Shown here piece after piece: positions 7,302 to 14,988 of a stretch of 24,442 bases of DNA; position 1 is the first letter of the stretch, and every line of letters starts with the position of its first letter. This DNA comes from Bacteroidales bacterium. Its GTDB lineage: Bacteria > Bacteroidota > Bacteroidia > Bacteroidales > JAGOPY01. The notes below the pieces were generated by a model, which had not been told where the DNA came from, did no database searches, and saw nothing but the letters and a program-made list of their open reading frames with translations. Where the stretch lies: contig JALNZD010000054.1 in assembly GCA_023229505.1 (NCBI GenBank), forward strand, positions 1 through 24,442, in the 5' to 3' direction. The translations under genes were made by a program, and so were the position numbers.

Positions 7302-8069
7302 ATGAATATTATTCAATCAATTATTATTGCCTTTATAGAAGGATTGACAGAATTCCTTCCGGTATCTTCTACAGGACACATGATTTTAGCTTCAAGCCTC
7401 ATGAAAATACATGATGATGCATTTGTTAAAACCTTTGAAATTTCCATACAGCTTGGAGCAATAATGGCTATAGTAATGCTATATGCTAATCGATTTTGGC
7501 AAGGAATTTCTATTTACTTAAAGCTCGGTATAGCTTTTATTCCAACTGCGATTATTGGTTTTTTAGCTTATAACTTCATCAAAGCCTATTTGTTCAATCC
7601 GACAATTGTTGCTGTTTCGCTGATAATTGGTGGAATAGTTCTTATTTTGATTGATAAAAAAGTAGTCGCCCAAAAAAGTAAGACTGATGTGCTTGAAAAC
7701 ATTACCTATAAAAATGCTTTCTTCATAGGTCTTATTCAATGTTTTTCCATGATACCCGGCGTGTCAAGAGCGGCTGCAACGATCATTGGCGGTGTTTTTA
7801 ACGGACTTGACAAGAAACAGGCCACTGAATTTTCCTTTTTACTTGCTGTTCCGACTATGTTTGCCGCAACAGGATACGATTTGTTAAAAACTCCTGTTGT
7901 ATTTACAAATCATGAAATACTATTATTAACCATCGGATTTATAGTTGCCTTATTTACAGCCTGGATAGCGGTTAAGGTTTTTATAAAAATTGTTGAGAAT
8001 TACGGTTTCAAGTATTTTGGCTATTACAGGATTATCATTGGGATAATCTTTCTGATCATATTAGCATAG
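7302..8069 (+). CDS. uppP: Undecaprenyl-diphosphate phosphatase
   Basis: UppP (BacA) is an inner-membrane enzyme that dephosphorylates undecaprenyl pyrophosphate, recycling the lipid carrier for peptidoglycan and other wall polymers; extra copies raise bacitracin tolerance. The 255-aa sequence is a little short of the usual 260-275 and very hydrophobic, with multiple membrane segments. Both family motifs are present: EGLTEFLPVSSTGH (13-26) and PGVSRAAAT (152-160), with the essential arginine at 156. The second motif is slightly divergent (usually PGxSRSGAT). The gene stands alone, AT-rich, directly behind the right end of the IS element. No TAnnTTTG promoter was found in the 69-base gap, so its expression may depend on the IS. 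Downstream lie heptamer repeats. Confidence 0.93.
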   Translation: MNIIQSIIIAFIEGLTEFLPVSSTGHMILASSLMKIHDDAFVKTFEISIQLGAIMAIVMLYANRFWQGISIYLKLGIAFIPTAIIGFLAYNFIKAYLFNPTIVAVSLIIGGIVLILIDKKVVAQKSKTDVLENITYKNAFFIGLIQCFSMIPGVSRAAATIIGGVFNGLDKKQATEFSFLLAVPTMFAATGYDLLKTPVVFTNHEILLLTIGFIVALFTAWIAVKVFIKIVENYGFKYFGYYRIIIGIIFLIILA

Positions 8070-8081
8070 CAGCGCCTGATT

Positions 8082-8116
8082 AGTTCAAAGTTCAAAGGGC
8101 AAAGTTCAAAGTTGCA
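8082..8116. repeat. Heptamer tandem repeat (AGTTCAA)n
   Basis: Five 7-base units can be read: AGTTCAA, AGTTCAA, AGGGCAA, AGTTCAA and AGTTGCA. The unit is the exact reverse complement of the TTGAACT array at 106-130. It fills most of the 56-base gap between the convergent stops of uppP and the GreA/B-like gene. Confidence 0.85.
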
Positions 8117-8125
8117 TGTTTCAGC

Positions 8126-8578
8126 TTAGAATACCTCAAGTATTTTTTCCTTCTTCCCCCTGAATTCATAAGTATCGCCGGCCCTTTTGCCGTCTATGGC
8201 GGTATAAAAAGGCACCATCGCTGAAATGACAAAATATTCTTCGCCTTCAACATTTACCTTGCCAATGCCGGTAGCAATAAACAAGTGCTGGGATTCGGTA
8301 ATCACAACAGCGCCAAAGCGGATCTGATTGTATGTGCGCTTCATATCCACCCTTCGCAGGATATCAATCTGTTCGTTGATCTTCAGTACCTGTTGGGCAA
8401 ACATATCCCTTTTGCTCATCATCTGGTTACGGTACGAATCGTATAAATCCTTAGGAAGGCCATATTCCTCCGCACTATCAGCCACTTCCTCCATCACCAC
8501 TTTCAGGTTCTGCGTCACCTTGGTCTGCTGTTCAAAACATGCATCCAGGATCTTTTGTTTCAATTTCAAACGATCCAT
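8126..8578 (-). CDS. GreA/GreB C-terminal-domain-like protein
   Basis: This 150-aa soluble protein has an N-terminal helical half (MDRLKLKQKILDACFEQQ to QVLKINEQIDILRRVD, about 1-75) that looks like a coiled coil, and a C-terminal beta half (RFGAVVITESQHLFIATGIGKVNVEGEEYFVIS then FYTAIDGKRAGDTYEFRGKKEKILEVF) that follows the FKBP-like C-domain of Gre transcription elongation factors (GSVV, ISP-x(n)-AL-GKxxGD). The paired acidic residues at the tip of the true Gre coiled coil, which trigger RNA cleavage, cannot be located with confidence. It is therefore better called a Gre-like or RNA-polymerase-binding protein than GreA. It is convergent with uppP and divergent from the DUF5063-like gene. 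Confidence 0.7.
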   Translation of the reverse strand: MDRLKLKQKILDACFEQQTKVTQNLKVVMEEVADSAEEYGLPKDLYDSYRNQMMSKRDMFAQQVLKINEQIDILRRVDMKRTYNQIRFGAVVITESQHLFIATGIGKVNVEGEEYFVISAMVPFYTAIDGKRAGDTYEFRGKKEKILEVF

Positions 8579-8694
8579 ATCAATTAATTCTTAATTTTAA
8601 AAAACAAAAATCTTAACGTGCTGCTTCACGAAAAGATTATCGGGAAAAATTATATGTTTAAAATCTTTTACGAAGATACAACAAATTATTCAAA

Positions 8695-9249
8695 ATGATA
8701 CCTGAATCAAAACCATTTCTTGAACCGGAAAATTCAATCAATGTCTTGGAATTTCTTCGCGTTGCCCATGAATATTGCCTTTTTACGGAAAAGGTTGCAG
8801 AAAAAAATAAAGCGGAGATCTGTGATTTCTTCCTGAAAATTGGTCCCCTGCTATATTTAAAGGGAAAACTACTGCCTGAAATTAACCCGGAATACCCTGA
8901 AACCAGCGAGCGTTTTGTGACTGAAGAAGAATGGCAGGATATTTTTAATGTCCACCGGGCTGCTTTTAAAGAAGATGATGAATACTACCACGTTAATTAC
9001 GAGGAATTTAATGAATATGAGGCAGTTAAAGCCAGTCTTTCTGAAAATTTCACCGATATTTTCCAGGACCTGAAAGATTTCATCCTGCTTTACCAGAAAA
9101 ACTCTCAGGCTGCCAGGCAGAATGCAGTACACGATTGCAAAGCGCTTTTCGAATCCCGCTGGGGACATAAGATACTCTCCAACATGCGATATATCCATTT
9201 TCTGCAGAATAAGAGCCTCCTTGTTAATGGCGAGACTGATTTGTTCTGA
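8695..9249 (+). CDS. DUF5063-like protein
   Basis: This 184-aa, acidic, all-helical soluble protein has no signal peptide. Features fitting the DUF5063 family as I know it are the N-terminal NVLEFLRVAHEYCLFTEKV helix, the central ENFTDIFQDLKDFILLYQ helix, and a C-terminal WGHKILSNMRYIHFL segment. The biochemical function of the family is unknown. It starts at an ATG 116 bases from the divergent Gre-like gene, and TATGTTTA (8653-8660) is a one-mismatch -7 element. Its stop is followed within a few bases by the inverted octamer arrays. Confidence 0.65.
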   Translation: MIPESKPFLEPENSINVLEFLRVAHEYCLFTEKVAEKNKAEICDFFLKIGPLLYLKGKLLPEINPEYPETSERFVTEEEWQDIFNVHRAAFKEDDEYYHVNYEEFNEYEAVKASLSENFTDIFQDLKDFILLYQKNSQAARQNAVHDCKALFESRWGHKILSNMRYIHFLQNKSLLVNGETDLF

Positions 9250-9252
9250 ATG

Positions 9253-9284
9253 AAGTTGGCAGTTGGACAGTTGGACAGTTGGCA
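9253..9284 (+). repeat. Left octamer array (AGTTGGAC), arm of a 30-bp inverted repeat
   Basis: The units AAGTTGGC, AGTTGGAC, AGTTGGAC and AGTTGGCA run head to tail just past the stop of the DUF5063-like gene. Bases 9253-9282 are the perfect reverse complement of 9358-9387. Confidence 0.9.
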
Positions 9285-9341
9285 ATATTATTCTTTTTTG
9301 TAGCACTTCGGGGCTTGAAATTAGTTTGTCTATTCACGGCC

Positions 9342-9387
9342 GTCAACTGCCACTTGTCCAACTGTCCAACTGTCCAACTGCCAACTT
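9342..9387 (-). repeat. Right octamer array (GTCCAACT), arm of a 30-bp inverted repeat
   Basis: Six units read GTCAACT, GCCACTT, GTCCAACT, GTCCAACT, GTCCAACT and GCCAACTT, the complement of the left array. The 75 bases between the arms hold no gene. The two arms could fold into a very stable stem upstream of the feoAB promoter. Confidence 0.9.
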
Positions 9388-9447
9388 CTTTCTTCTATTT
9401 AGACAACATTTAGAATAGTAATCCACAAAACCCACGCTGATTTTAAA

Positions 9448-9455
9448 TACATTTG
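9448..9455 (+). promoter_or_regulatory. feoAB -7 element
   Basis: TACATTTG matches TAnnTTTG exactly, 27 bases before the feoAB start. No -33 TTTG is present at 19-21 bases upstream, so an activator may be needed. I could not recognise a Fur box with confidence. Confidence 0.45.
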
Positions 9456-9482
9456 CCTTCTTATCTGGATTTAATCTAAATA

Positions 9483-11924
9483 ATGAGAAGCCTAAGGGAG
9501 CTTAATAATGGCGATAAAGGGATCATCACCAGGATCAGGGGACGGGGGGAATTCCGTAAACGGATCATCGAGATGGGGTTCGTCAAGGGCAAATGGGTGA
9601 CTGTTATCAAGGCCGCTCCGTTGCAGGACCCGGTGGAATATCGTATCCTCGATTCGAACGTTTCACTCAGGCTCGAAGAAGCAGGTTTCATCGATGTCAT
9701 AACGGCGGAAGAAGCCAGCCACCTGATTGACAACCGGCATTTCGACGGCGTCACAGAAACAGAACAGCTTAAGTCACCTGCGCGGGGAAAAAACCGCATG
9801 ATCGAGGTTGCGCTGGTCGGAAATCCAAACTCGGGCAAAACCAGCCTGTTCAATTACGCCTCGCATTCACGCGAACATGTCGGCAATTACGCGGGCGTTA
9901 CGGTTGATTCCAAGACCGCTAAAGTCAAGATTAAAGGTTATGCCATCCGGGTTACTGATTTACCAGGTACTTATTCCCTTTCCTATTACAGCCCGGAAGA
10001 GCTTTTCGTCAGGCAGCATCTTTCAAAGTCGGCACCAGACGTTGTTATTAATGTTGTGGATGCATCAAACCTGGAGCGAAACCTTTACCTGACCACCCAA
10101 CTGATCGATATGGGAGTCAGGGTTGTGGTGGCGCTTAATATGTACGACGAAATGAAGCTTAAAGGCGATGCCTTTGATTATAAAACCCTGGGCCAGATGA
10201 CCGGTATTCCTATCATCCCCACCATTGCATCCAAAGGGAAAGGAGTACGGAATTTATTTGAAAAGATCATAGAAATATATGAAGATTTAGAGCCTGATGC
10301 CAGGCAGGTCCATATCAATTATGGTTTTGAACTGGAACAATCCATCGAAAGGGTCATAAATAAAATCCAAGCTATGGGTCAACCGGCCGGTTCGATTTCG
10401 TACCGCTATCTTGCCATCAAACTGTTGGAGAAAGACAAGCAGACTCACATTTTTTTTGATGGGCTGAAGAATTACGATGAAATCAAAGAAACAGCAGAAA
10501 AAGAAATTTCCAGGCTTGAAAATTTTTACAGAGAAGACACGGAAAGCCTTATCGCGGGCGCAAGGTACGGATTCATAGAAGGCGCTCTTAAGGAAACTTA
10601 TAAGCCTGCTGATTCTTCAAAAAAAACCAATACTCAACGGATCGACCAGTATTTTACCGGGAAATACCTTGGCTACCCTATCTTCATAATCATGATGTGG
10701 CTGATGTTCCAGGCCACGTTCGTTTTCGGAGACTACCCGGTTATGCTGATTGAAAAACTGGTTGAATTGACAGGCAACTTATTTAATAAAATAATCCCGG
10801 AAGGCATCGTTAACGACATGATGATCGATGGCATTATTGGCGGTGTTGGAGGCGTGATCGTATTCCTGCCCAATATTCTCATCCTCTTCCTCTTCATATC
10901 CTTAATGGAAGATACCGGTTACATGGCCCGGGTTGCCTTCATCGTCGATAAGCTCATGCATAAGATAGGTCTGCACGGCAAATCGTTTATACCGCTGCTT
11001 ATGGGATTCGGGTGCAATGTCCCTGCAATCATGGCAACACGTACCATAGAAAACAAGAACGACCGACTGGTGACCATGCTGATTATCCCGTTCATGTCTT
11101 GCAGTGCAAGATACCCTGTTTATGTCTTGCTTATCAGCGCTTTTTTTGTCAGTTATAAGGGCACTGTCCTTTTCCTCCTTTACCTGATTGGTATCGCATT
11201 GGCTGCATTAGTGGCATTTCTGCTGAAGAAATCTTTGTTTAAAGCCAGGGAAATCCCTTTTGTGATGGAACTACCTCCTTATCGAATGCCCACCTTGAAG
11301 GCCATTCTCAGGCATACCTGGTTCAAAGGCGCCCAATACCTGAGAAAGATGGGCACCATTATACTTTTAGCTTCCATTATCATTTGGGCGCTTGGCTATT
11401 TCCCGAGGAATAATGTCAGGAACGATTATTACCAGGGCATGATCAGCCTGGCTGAAAATGATGACCAGGTCAAAATAATAAAAGCTGCCATGAGAGAGGA
11501 ACAACAGGAACAGTCGTTTATCGGAAGGATCGGCAGGCTAATCGAACCAATTATCCGGCCTTTGGGTTTTGACTGGCGCATGGGCGTGAGCCTGGTTGCA
11601 GGTTCCGCAGCAAAAGAGGTAGTCGTAAGCACCATGGGCGTTCTTTACCAGACCGGTGATGACGAAGGGATTACGGGACTGATCGGCAAGTTGCAGACAC
11701 AGGTTCATTCTTCAGGTCCCCTCATGGGCAAGCCCGTGTATACACCCCTTGTAGCCTTCGCTTTCATGATCTTTATCCTGATCTATTTCCCTTGTATCGC
11801 TGTAATTGCAGCAATAAGAAAAGAATCCGGCAGATGGAAATGGCCGGCTTTCCTGGCTGTTTACACGACAGCCCTTGCATGGATAGCAGCGTTTGCGGTT
11901 TATCAGATCGGCAGCCTTATTTAG
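9483..11924 (+). CDS. feoAB: Ferrous iron transporter, FeoA-FeoB fusion
   Basis: This 813-aa inner-membrane protein imports Fe(II). Residues 1-75 form a FeoA SH3-like domain (NNGDKGIITRIRGRGEFRKRIIEMGF). A cytosolic G domain follows with G1 GNPNSGKTS (113-121), G3 DLPG (159-162), G4 NMYD (219-222) and a G5-like ASKGKG, then a helical GDI-like spacer to about residue 380, and a polytopic FeoB membrane core. The core contains GFGCNVPAIMATRT (Cys511) and PFMSCSARYP (Cys540), the conserved pore-region motifs. FeoA-FeoB fusions are common in Bacteroidota. No separate feoC is seen. The stop codon overlaps the stop of the convergent TPR gene by three bases. The iron-responsive control expected for this gene is not evident. 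Confidence 0.96.
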   Translation: MRSLRELNNGDKGIITRIRGRGEFRKRIIEMGFVKGKWVTVIKAAPLQDPVEYRILDSNVSLRLEEAGFIDVITAEEASHLIDNRHFDGVTETEQLKSPARGKNRMIEVALVGNPNSGKTSLFNYASHSREHVGNYAGVTVDSKTAKVKIKGYAIRVTDLPGTYSLSYYSPEELFVRQHLSKSAPDVVINVVDASNLERNLYLTTQLIDMGVRVVVALNMYDEMKLKGDAFDYKTLGQMTGIPIIPTIASKGKGVRNLFEKIIEIYEDLEPDARQVHINYGFELEQSIERVINKIQAMGQPAGSISYRYLAIKLLEKDKQTHIFFDGLKNYDEIKETAEKEISRLENFYREDTESLIAGARYGFIEGALKETYKPADSSKKTNTQRIDQYFTGKYLGYPIFIIMMWLMFQATFVFGDYPVMLIEKLVELTGNLFNKIIPEGIVNDMMIDGIIGGVGGVIVFLPNILILFLFISLMEDTGYMARVAFIVDKLMHKIGLHGKSFIPLLMGFGCNVPAIMATRTIENKNDRLVTMLIIPFMSCSARYPVYVLLISAFFVSYKGTVLFLLYLIGIALAALVAFLLKKSLFKAREIPFVMELPPYRMPTLKAILRHTWFKGAQYLRKMGTIILLASIIIWALGYFPRNNVRNDYYQGMISLAENDDQVKIIKAAMREEQQEQSFIGRIGRLIEPIIRPLGFDWRMGVSLVAGSAAKEVVVSTMGVLYQTGDDEGITGLIGKLQTQVHSSGPLMGKPVYTPLVAFAFMIFILIYFPCIAVIAAIRKESGRWKWPAFLAVYTTALAWIAAFAVYQIGSLI

Positions 11925-12946
11925 TTTTGCAGACTGTCCAGACGATTCAGTCCAAGTATCGAACGATCATAGTTCGGGATAAGTTCGAGGGCTTTTTGAT
12001 AATCTTTCCTCGCATTTACATAATCACCCAGCAATTCATAATTGTAACCCCTGTTGAAGTAAGCATCGGTGTATTTGGGATCCAGGGAAATCGCCCGCGT
12101 AAAACATTTGACTGCTTCTTCAAAATCATTGAGATAGACCAGGTTAATGTACCCAAGGTTATAATGTGCCTCCTTGAAATCCGGAGAAACTGTCAGCAGT
12201 TTTTCATAGGTCTCAATGGCCTTGGGAATATTCTCCTGTTCCTGGTAAGCCAGACCAAGCAGATAATAAGCTTCTCCCCTGCCAGGTTCAATACGGGTAG
12301 CAGCTTGCAAATAACCGGCAGCAAGTGAATTTTTCTGGGCTGAGTAGAGCGCACCTAACTCTAAGTATGCTTCATAGTAGTTTTGGTCCTGATCGGCTGC
12401 AGCCTGGAAGTTCTGGATAGCCAGGGACGAATCGCCCAGTTCCATGTATGCATAACCGCGGATAAAGTGCGCTTTGGGATTGATCTGGTCAAGGTCAAGT
12501 GCCCTCCTGGTATATTCAAAAGTATTAGCATAATCTTTAAGTATAAGATAAACTTCAGCCAGTTTCAATAATGCATTCTTATTTACCGGATCAAGTTCTT
12601 CCGCTTTCTTTAAAGCTTCCAGGCAGCCAGGTATGCGTCCCATTGACAGGTAGATTTCCGAAAGAGTCACGAAATAGTCCGACTTTTTCTCATCCAGTTG
12701 TATAGCCTTATTGATATCTGCCAGTGCTCTATTTATATCTTTCTGTTCAAGATAATAACGTGAACGAAAGTAATAATGCTCCGGGTTAAGAGAATCAGAA
12801 TGAATTTTCTCATTCAGGGCCCCTAATTCCAATGGAAGGGTAGTAGAATTTTGTACAGTGGCCATTTTCTTTTCATTAACTGGCCGACATGAAGACAGTA
12901 AAAGGCTGAAAATAAGTAAAATCCAAACAAGGATTAAGTTCTTCAT
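11921..12946 (-). CDS. TPR-repeat lipoprotein
   Basis: This 341-aa lipoprotein has a signal ending LLLSSC (Cys20), a short linker, and about eight consecutive tetratricopeptide repeats from residue 53 to 326, each with the A/G-Y-F/A spacing pattern (for example HYYFRSRYYLEQKDINRALA and AYFNRGYNYELLGDYVNAR). TPR arrays bind protein partners; envelope-anchored versions in Bacteroidota often serve as assembly factors, but the partner here is unknown. The gene begins 35 bases after the recA stop on the same strand with no intervening terminator, so it is probably cotranscribed with recA. Its 3' end overlaps the feoAB stop codon. Confidence 0.88.
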   Translation of the reverse strand: MKNLILVWILLIFSLLLSSCRPVNEKKMATVQNSTTLPLELGALNEKIHSDSLNPEHYYFRSRYYLEQKDINRALADINKAIQLDEKKSDYFVTLSEIYLSMGRIPGCLEALKKAEELDPVNKNALLKLAEVYLILKDYANTFEYTRRALDLDQINPKAHFIRGYAYMELGDSSLAIQNFQAAADQDQNYYEAYLELGALYSAQKNSLAAGYLQAATRIEPGRGEAYYLLGLAYQEQENIPKAIETYEKLLTVSPDFKEAHYNLGYINLVYLNDFEEAVKCFTRAISLDPKYTDAYFNRGYNYELLGDYVNARKDYQKALELIPNYDRSILGLNRLDSLQN

Positions 12947-12981
12947 CCTCCGGTTTTTAAAAAGATGTTATAATAAAATAA

Positions 12982-13998
12982 TCAGACCGGAAAAAGTTTT
13001 TCCCGGATTTTTGCTTCCAGTTCATCAGCTAATTCAGGGTTATCCACAAGGAGTTTTTTAACACCATCTCTTCCCTGGCCCAGTTTCGTTTCTCCATAGC
13101 TGAACCAGGACCCGCTTTTCTTAATAATGCCTAAATCGGCACCCAGATCAATGATTTCTCCGACACGCGAGATGCCCTGGCCATACATGATATCGAACTC
13201 CGCTTTTTTAAAAGGCGGGGCGACTTTATTCTTGACAACTTTTACCTTCACGCGGTTACCAGTACTTTCCTCGCCTTCCTTGATCTGGTTAATTTTTCGT
13301 ATGTCGAGGCGCACAGAAGCATAGAATTTCAGGGCATGTCCACCGGTTGTCGTTTCCGGATTGCCGAACATCACTCCTATTTTTTCCCTTAACTGGTTGA
13401 TAAAAATGCAGCAGGAGCCTGTCTTACCGATATTGGCAGTAAGTTTCCGAAGCGCCTGCGACATCAGCCTGGCTTGCAAACCCATTTTAGAGTCGCCCAT
13501 TTCACCTTCGATCTCACTTTTGGGTGTGAGGGCTGCCACCGAGTCGATCACAATGATATCAATGGCACCCGACCTGATCAGGTTATCCACGATCTCAAGA
13601 GCCTGTTCCCCGTTATCCGGCTGGGATATCAGCAGGTTGTCGATGTCGATGCCCAGCTTTTGTGCGTAAAAACGGTCGAAAGCATGCTCCGCATCGATAA
13701 ATGCTGCTATTCCGCCCAACTTCTGTGCCTCGGCAATAGCATGGAGTGCGAGTGTGGTTTTACCGCTGGATTCCGGGCCATATATCTCAGTAACCCTTCC
13801 CCTGGGAAGCCCGCCAACTCCTAATGCTGCGTCCAGCCCAATGGATCCTGTCGGAATAAAAGGGATATTTTCTGCCGGGGTATCCCCGAGTTTCATAATG
13901 GTCCCCTTACCATACTGCTTCTCGATATTGCCCAGGGTCATCTCCAGGGCTTTCATCTTCTCTTGCCTGATCTGGTCAATATTATTCTCTCCACCCAT
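12982..13998 (-). CDS. recA: Recombinase RecA
   Basis: RecA forms ATP-dependent filaments on single-stranded DNA for homologous recombination and for stimulating self-cleavage of SOS repressors. The 338-aa protein has Walker A GPESSGKT (74-81), Walker B IDIIVIDSVAAL, the NQLREKIGVMFGNPETTTGGHALKFYASVRLDIRK segment spanning loop L2 and flanking strands, and a C-terminal domain that is short and lacks the long acidic tail of E. coli RecA. It starts MGGENNIDQIRQEKMKALE, matching the usual N-terminal helix. nth lies upstream on the same strand, 224 bases away, with a candidate promoter and a 29-codon ORF in the gap. A TPR lipoprotein gene follows at 35 bases. Confidence 0.98.
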   Translation of the reverse strand: MGGENNIDQIRQEKMKALEMTLGNIEKQYGKGTIMKLGDTPAENIPFIPTGSIGLDAALGVGGLPRGRVTEIYGPESSGKTTLALHAIAEAQKLGGIAAFIDAEHAFDRFYAQKLGIDIDNLLISQPDNGEQALEIVDNLIRSGAIDIIVIDSVAALTPKSEIEGEMGDSKMGLQARLMSQALRKLTANIGKTGSCCIFINQLREKIGVMFGNPETTTGGHALKFYASVRLDIRKINQIKEGEESTGNRVKVKVVKNKVAPPFKKAEFDIMYGQGISRVGEIIDLGADLGIIKKSGSWFSYGETKLGQGRDGVKKLLVDNPELADELEAKIREKLFPV

Positions 13999-14022
13999 AA
14001 TAAAAGATTTAAAAGTTATTAT

Positions 14023-14112
14023 TTAATCAACCTCTGCCAGAATTTGGTCAGAATGGTTCTTTGTTTGCACTTTATCAAAGATCTTAAATATATCACCAAC
14101 TTTCAGTTTCAT
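14023..14112 (-). CDS. Possible 29-aa leader ORF upstream of recA
   Basis: In the nth-recA gap, an ATG at 14112 opens a frame reading MKLKVGDIFKIFDKVQTK and ending ILAEVD, 24 bases before the recA start. A -7 element TATTTTTG lies about 30 bases upstream of the ATG, so the ORF would occupy most of the recA 5' leader. It could be a translated leader that modulates recA, a remnant of a longer gene, or chance. I recognise no family. Confidence 0.3.
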   Translation of the reverse strand: MKLKVGDIFKIFDKVQTKNHSDQILAEVD

Positions 14113-14141
14113 ATTTTTAAATATTAAAGCTTAGGGGTACA

Positions 14142-14149
14142 CAAAAATA
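14142..14149 (-). promoter_or_regulatory. recA -7 element
   Basis: TATTTTTG on the minus strand matches TAnnTTTG exactly. No -33 TTTG is at the right distance. The predicted start site near 14135 would give recA a leader of about 137 bases. Confidence 0.45.
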
Positions 14150-14222
14150 TTCATTTTAAGCATCGCGGGCATCCTATTATCCTTATAAATTATCATTGAT
14201 TACCAACATACATGGAAGCGTT

Positions 14223-14876
14223 TCAGATAATTTTTTTCTTTTCCTGCATCTCATAATACTTGCAAAACTGACTGATTCCGCAGACCTCGCACTTTGGCCG
14301 CCTGGCCTGGCAGACATATCTCCCGTGCAGGATCAGCCAATGGTGTGCCAAAGAAATCTTATCCTCCGGTATGTATCGTACTAACTGTAATTCCGTCTGT
14401 AGCGGGTTCTTAGCCCGGTATGTGAGGCCAATTCTTGCCGCAACCCTGAATACATGGGTATCTACTGCAAGTTTCGGCTGGTTAAATGCCACTGATGCCA
14501 TCACGTGAGCAGTTTTTCTTCCTACACCCGGTAATTTCTGAAGATGCTCCACATCCGATGGCACCGTTCCGTTATAGTCTTCTACGATCATCCTGGCCAT
14601 CCCGGCAAGATGCCTGGTTTTATTATTCGGATAGGAACAACTTTTTATCAACTCAAAAACCTCCTCTTCTTTGGCGACTGCCAGCATATCCACGGATGGA
14701 AAGCGCTTAAAGAACACCGGAGTAATGATGTTGACCCGTTTATCCGTGCATTGAGCCGATAATATAACTGAAACCAGCAATTCATAAGGGGAAGAATATA
14801 CCAGTTCAGTTTCCGCGACTGGTTGATTCAATGTAAAATACTCCAGGATTTTTTTATATCGCTCAGCTTTCTTCAA
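14223..14876 (-). CDS. nth: Endonuclease III (DNA glycosylase/AP lyase)
   Basis: Nth removes oxidised pyrimidines and cleaves the resulting abasic site. The 217-aa protein has the helix-hairpin-helix LPGVGRKTA (115-123), whose Lys121 corresponds to the catalytic lysine of E. coli Nth (Lys120), the catalytic Asp139 in VDTHVFR, and the four-cysteine [4Fe-4S] loop Cys189-x6-Cys196-x2-Cys199-x5-Cys205, the canonical spacing. The start is a TTG at 14876; no in-frame ATG is close, and starting there aligns the first residues (KKAERYKKILEYF) with those of known Nth. A -7 element 28 bases upstream, just past the terminator of the preceding gene, supports independent transcription. Confidence 0.96.
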   Translation of the reverse strand: MKKAERYKKILEYFTLNQPVAETELVYSSPYELLVSVILSAQCTDKRVNIITPVFFKRFPSVDMLAVAKEEEVFELIKSCSYPNNKTRHLAGMARMIVEDYNGTVPSDVEHLQKLPGVGRKTAHVMASVAFNQPKLAVDTHVFRVAARIGLTYRAKNPLQTELQLVRYIPEDKISLAHHWLILHGRYVCQARRPKCEVCGISQFCKYYEMQEKKKII

Positions 14877-14904
14877 AGTTTTCTATAGGTTAATCGGGAT
14901 TTTG

Positions 14905-14912
14905 CAAAAATA
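14905..14912 (-). promoter_or_regulatory. nth -7 element
   Basis: TATTTTTG on the minus strand matches TAnnTTTG exactly, 28 bases before the TTG start of nth. At 20 bases upstream the sequence is TTTT, close to a -33 TTTG. This T tract is also the tail of the preceding terminator. Confidence 0.5.
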
Positions 14913-14924
14913 TACCCGTTCTGT

Positions 14925-14968
14925 TGAAAAAAAAATGAGGTTGCCTCAAAATCTCTTTTAAGACAACC
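14925..14968 (-). terminator. Strong intrinsic terminator after the 65-aa gene
   Basis: On the minus strand GGTTGTCTTAAAA pairs with TTTTGAGGCAACC (13 pairs including two G-U) around a GAGA loop, followed by TCATTTTTTTTT. It starts about 20 bases past the stop of the small gene and ends the sigma-factor transcription unit just before the nth promoter. Confidence 0.85.
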
Positions 14969-14988
14969 CCGCATGTAATTAATTTCCT

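Noticed and set aside
8869..9306. 145-codon frame antisense to the DUF5063-like gene
   Set aside because: The plus-strand protein matches a known family pattern over its full length, and the antisense frame has no start signals.
9253..9387. CRISPR array
   Set aside because: Units are 7-8 bp, contiguous and without spacers of regular length, and no cas genes are present. The same applies to the arrays at 106, 3196, 8082 and 19723.
11792..12328. 178-codon plus-strand frame across the feoAB/TPR junction
   Set aside because: It is out of frame with FeoB at its start and antisense to obvious TPR repeats; the product has no recognisable features.
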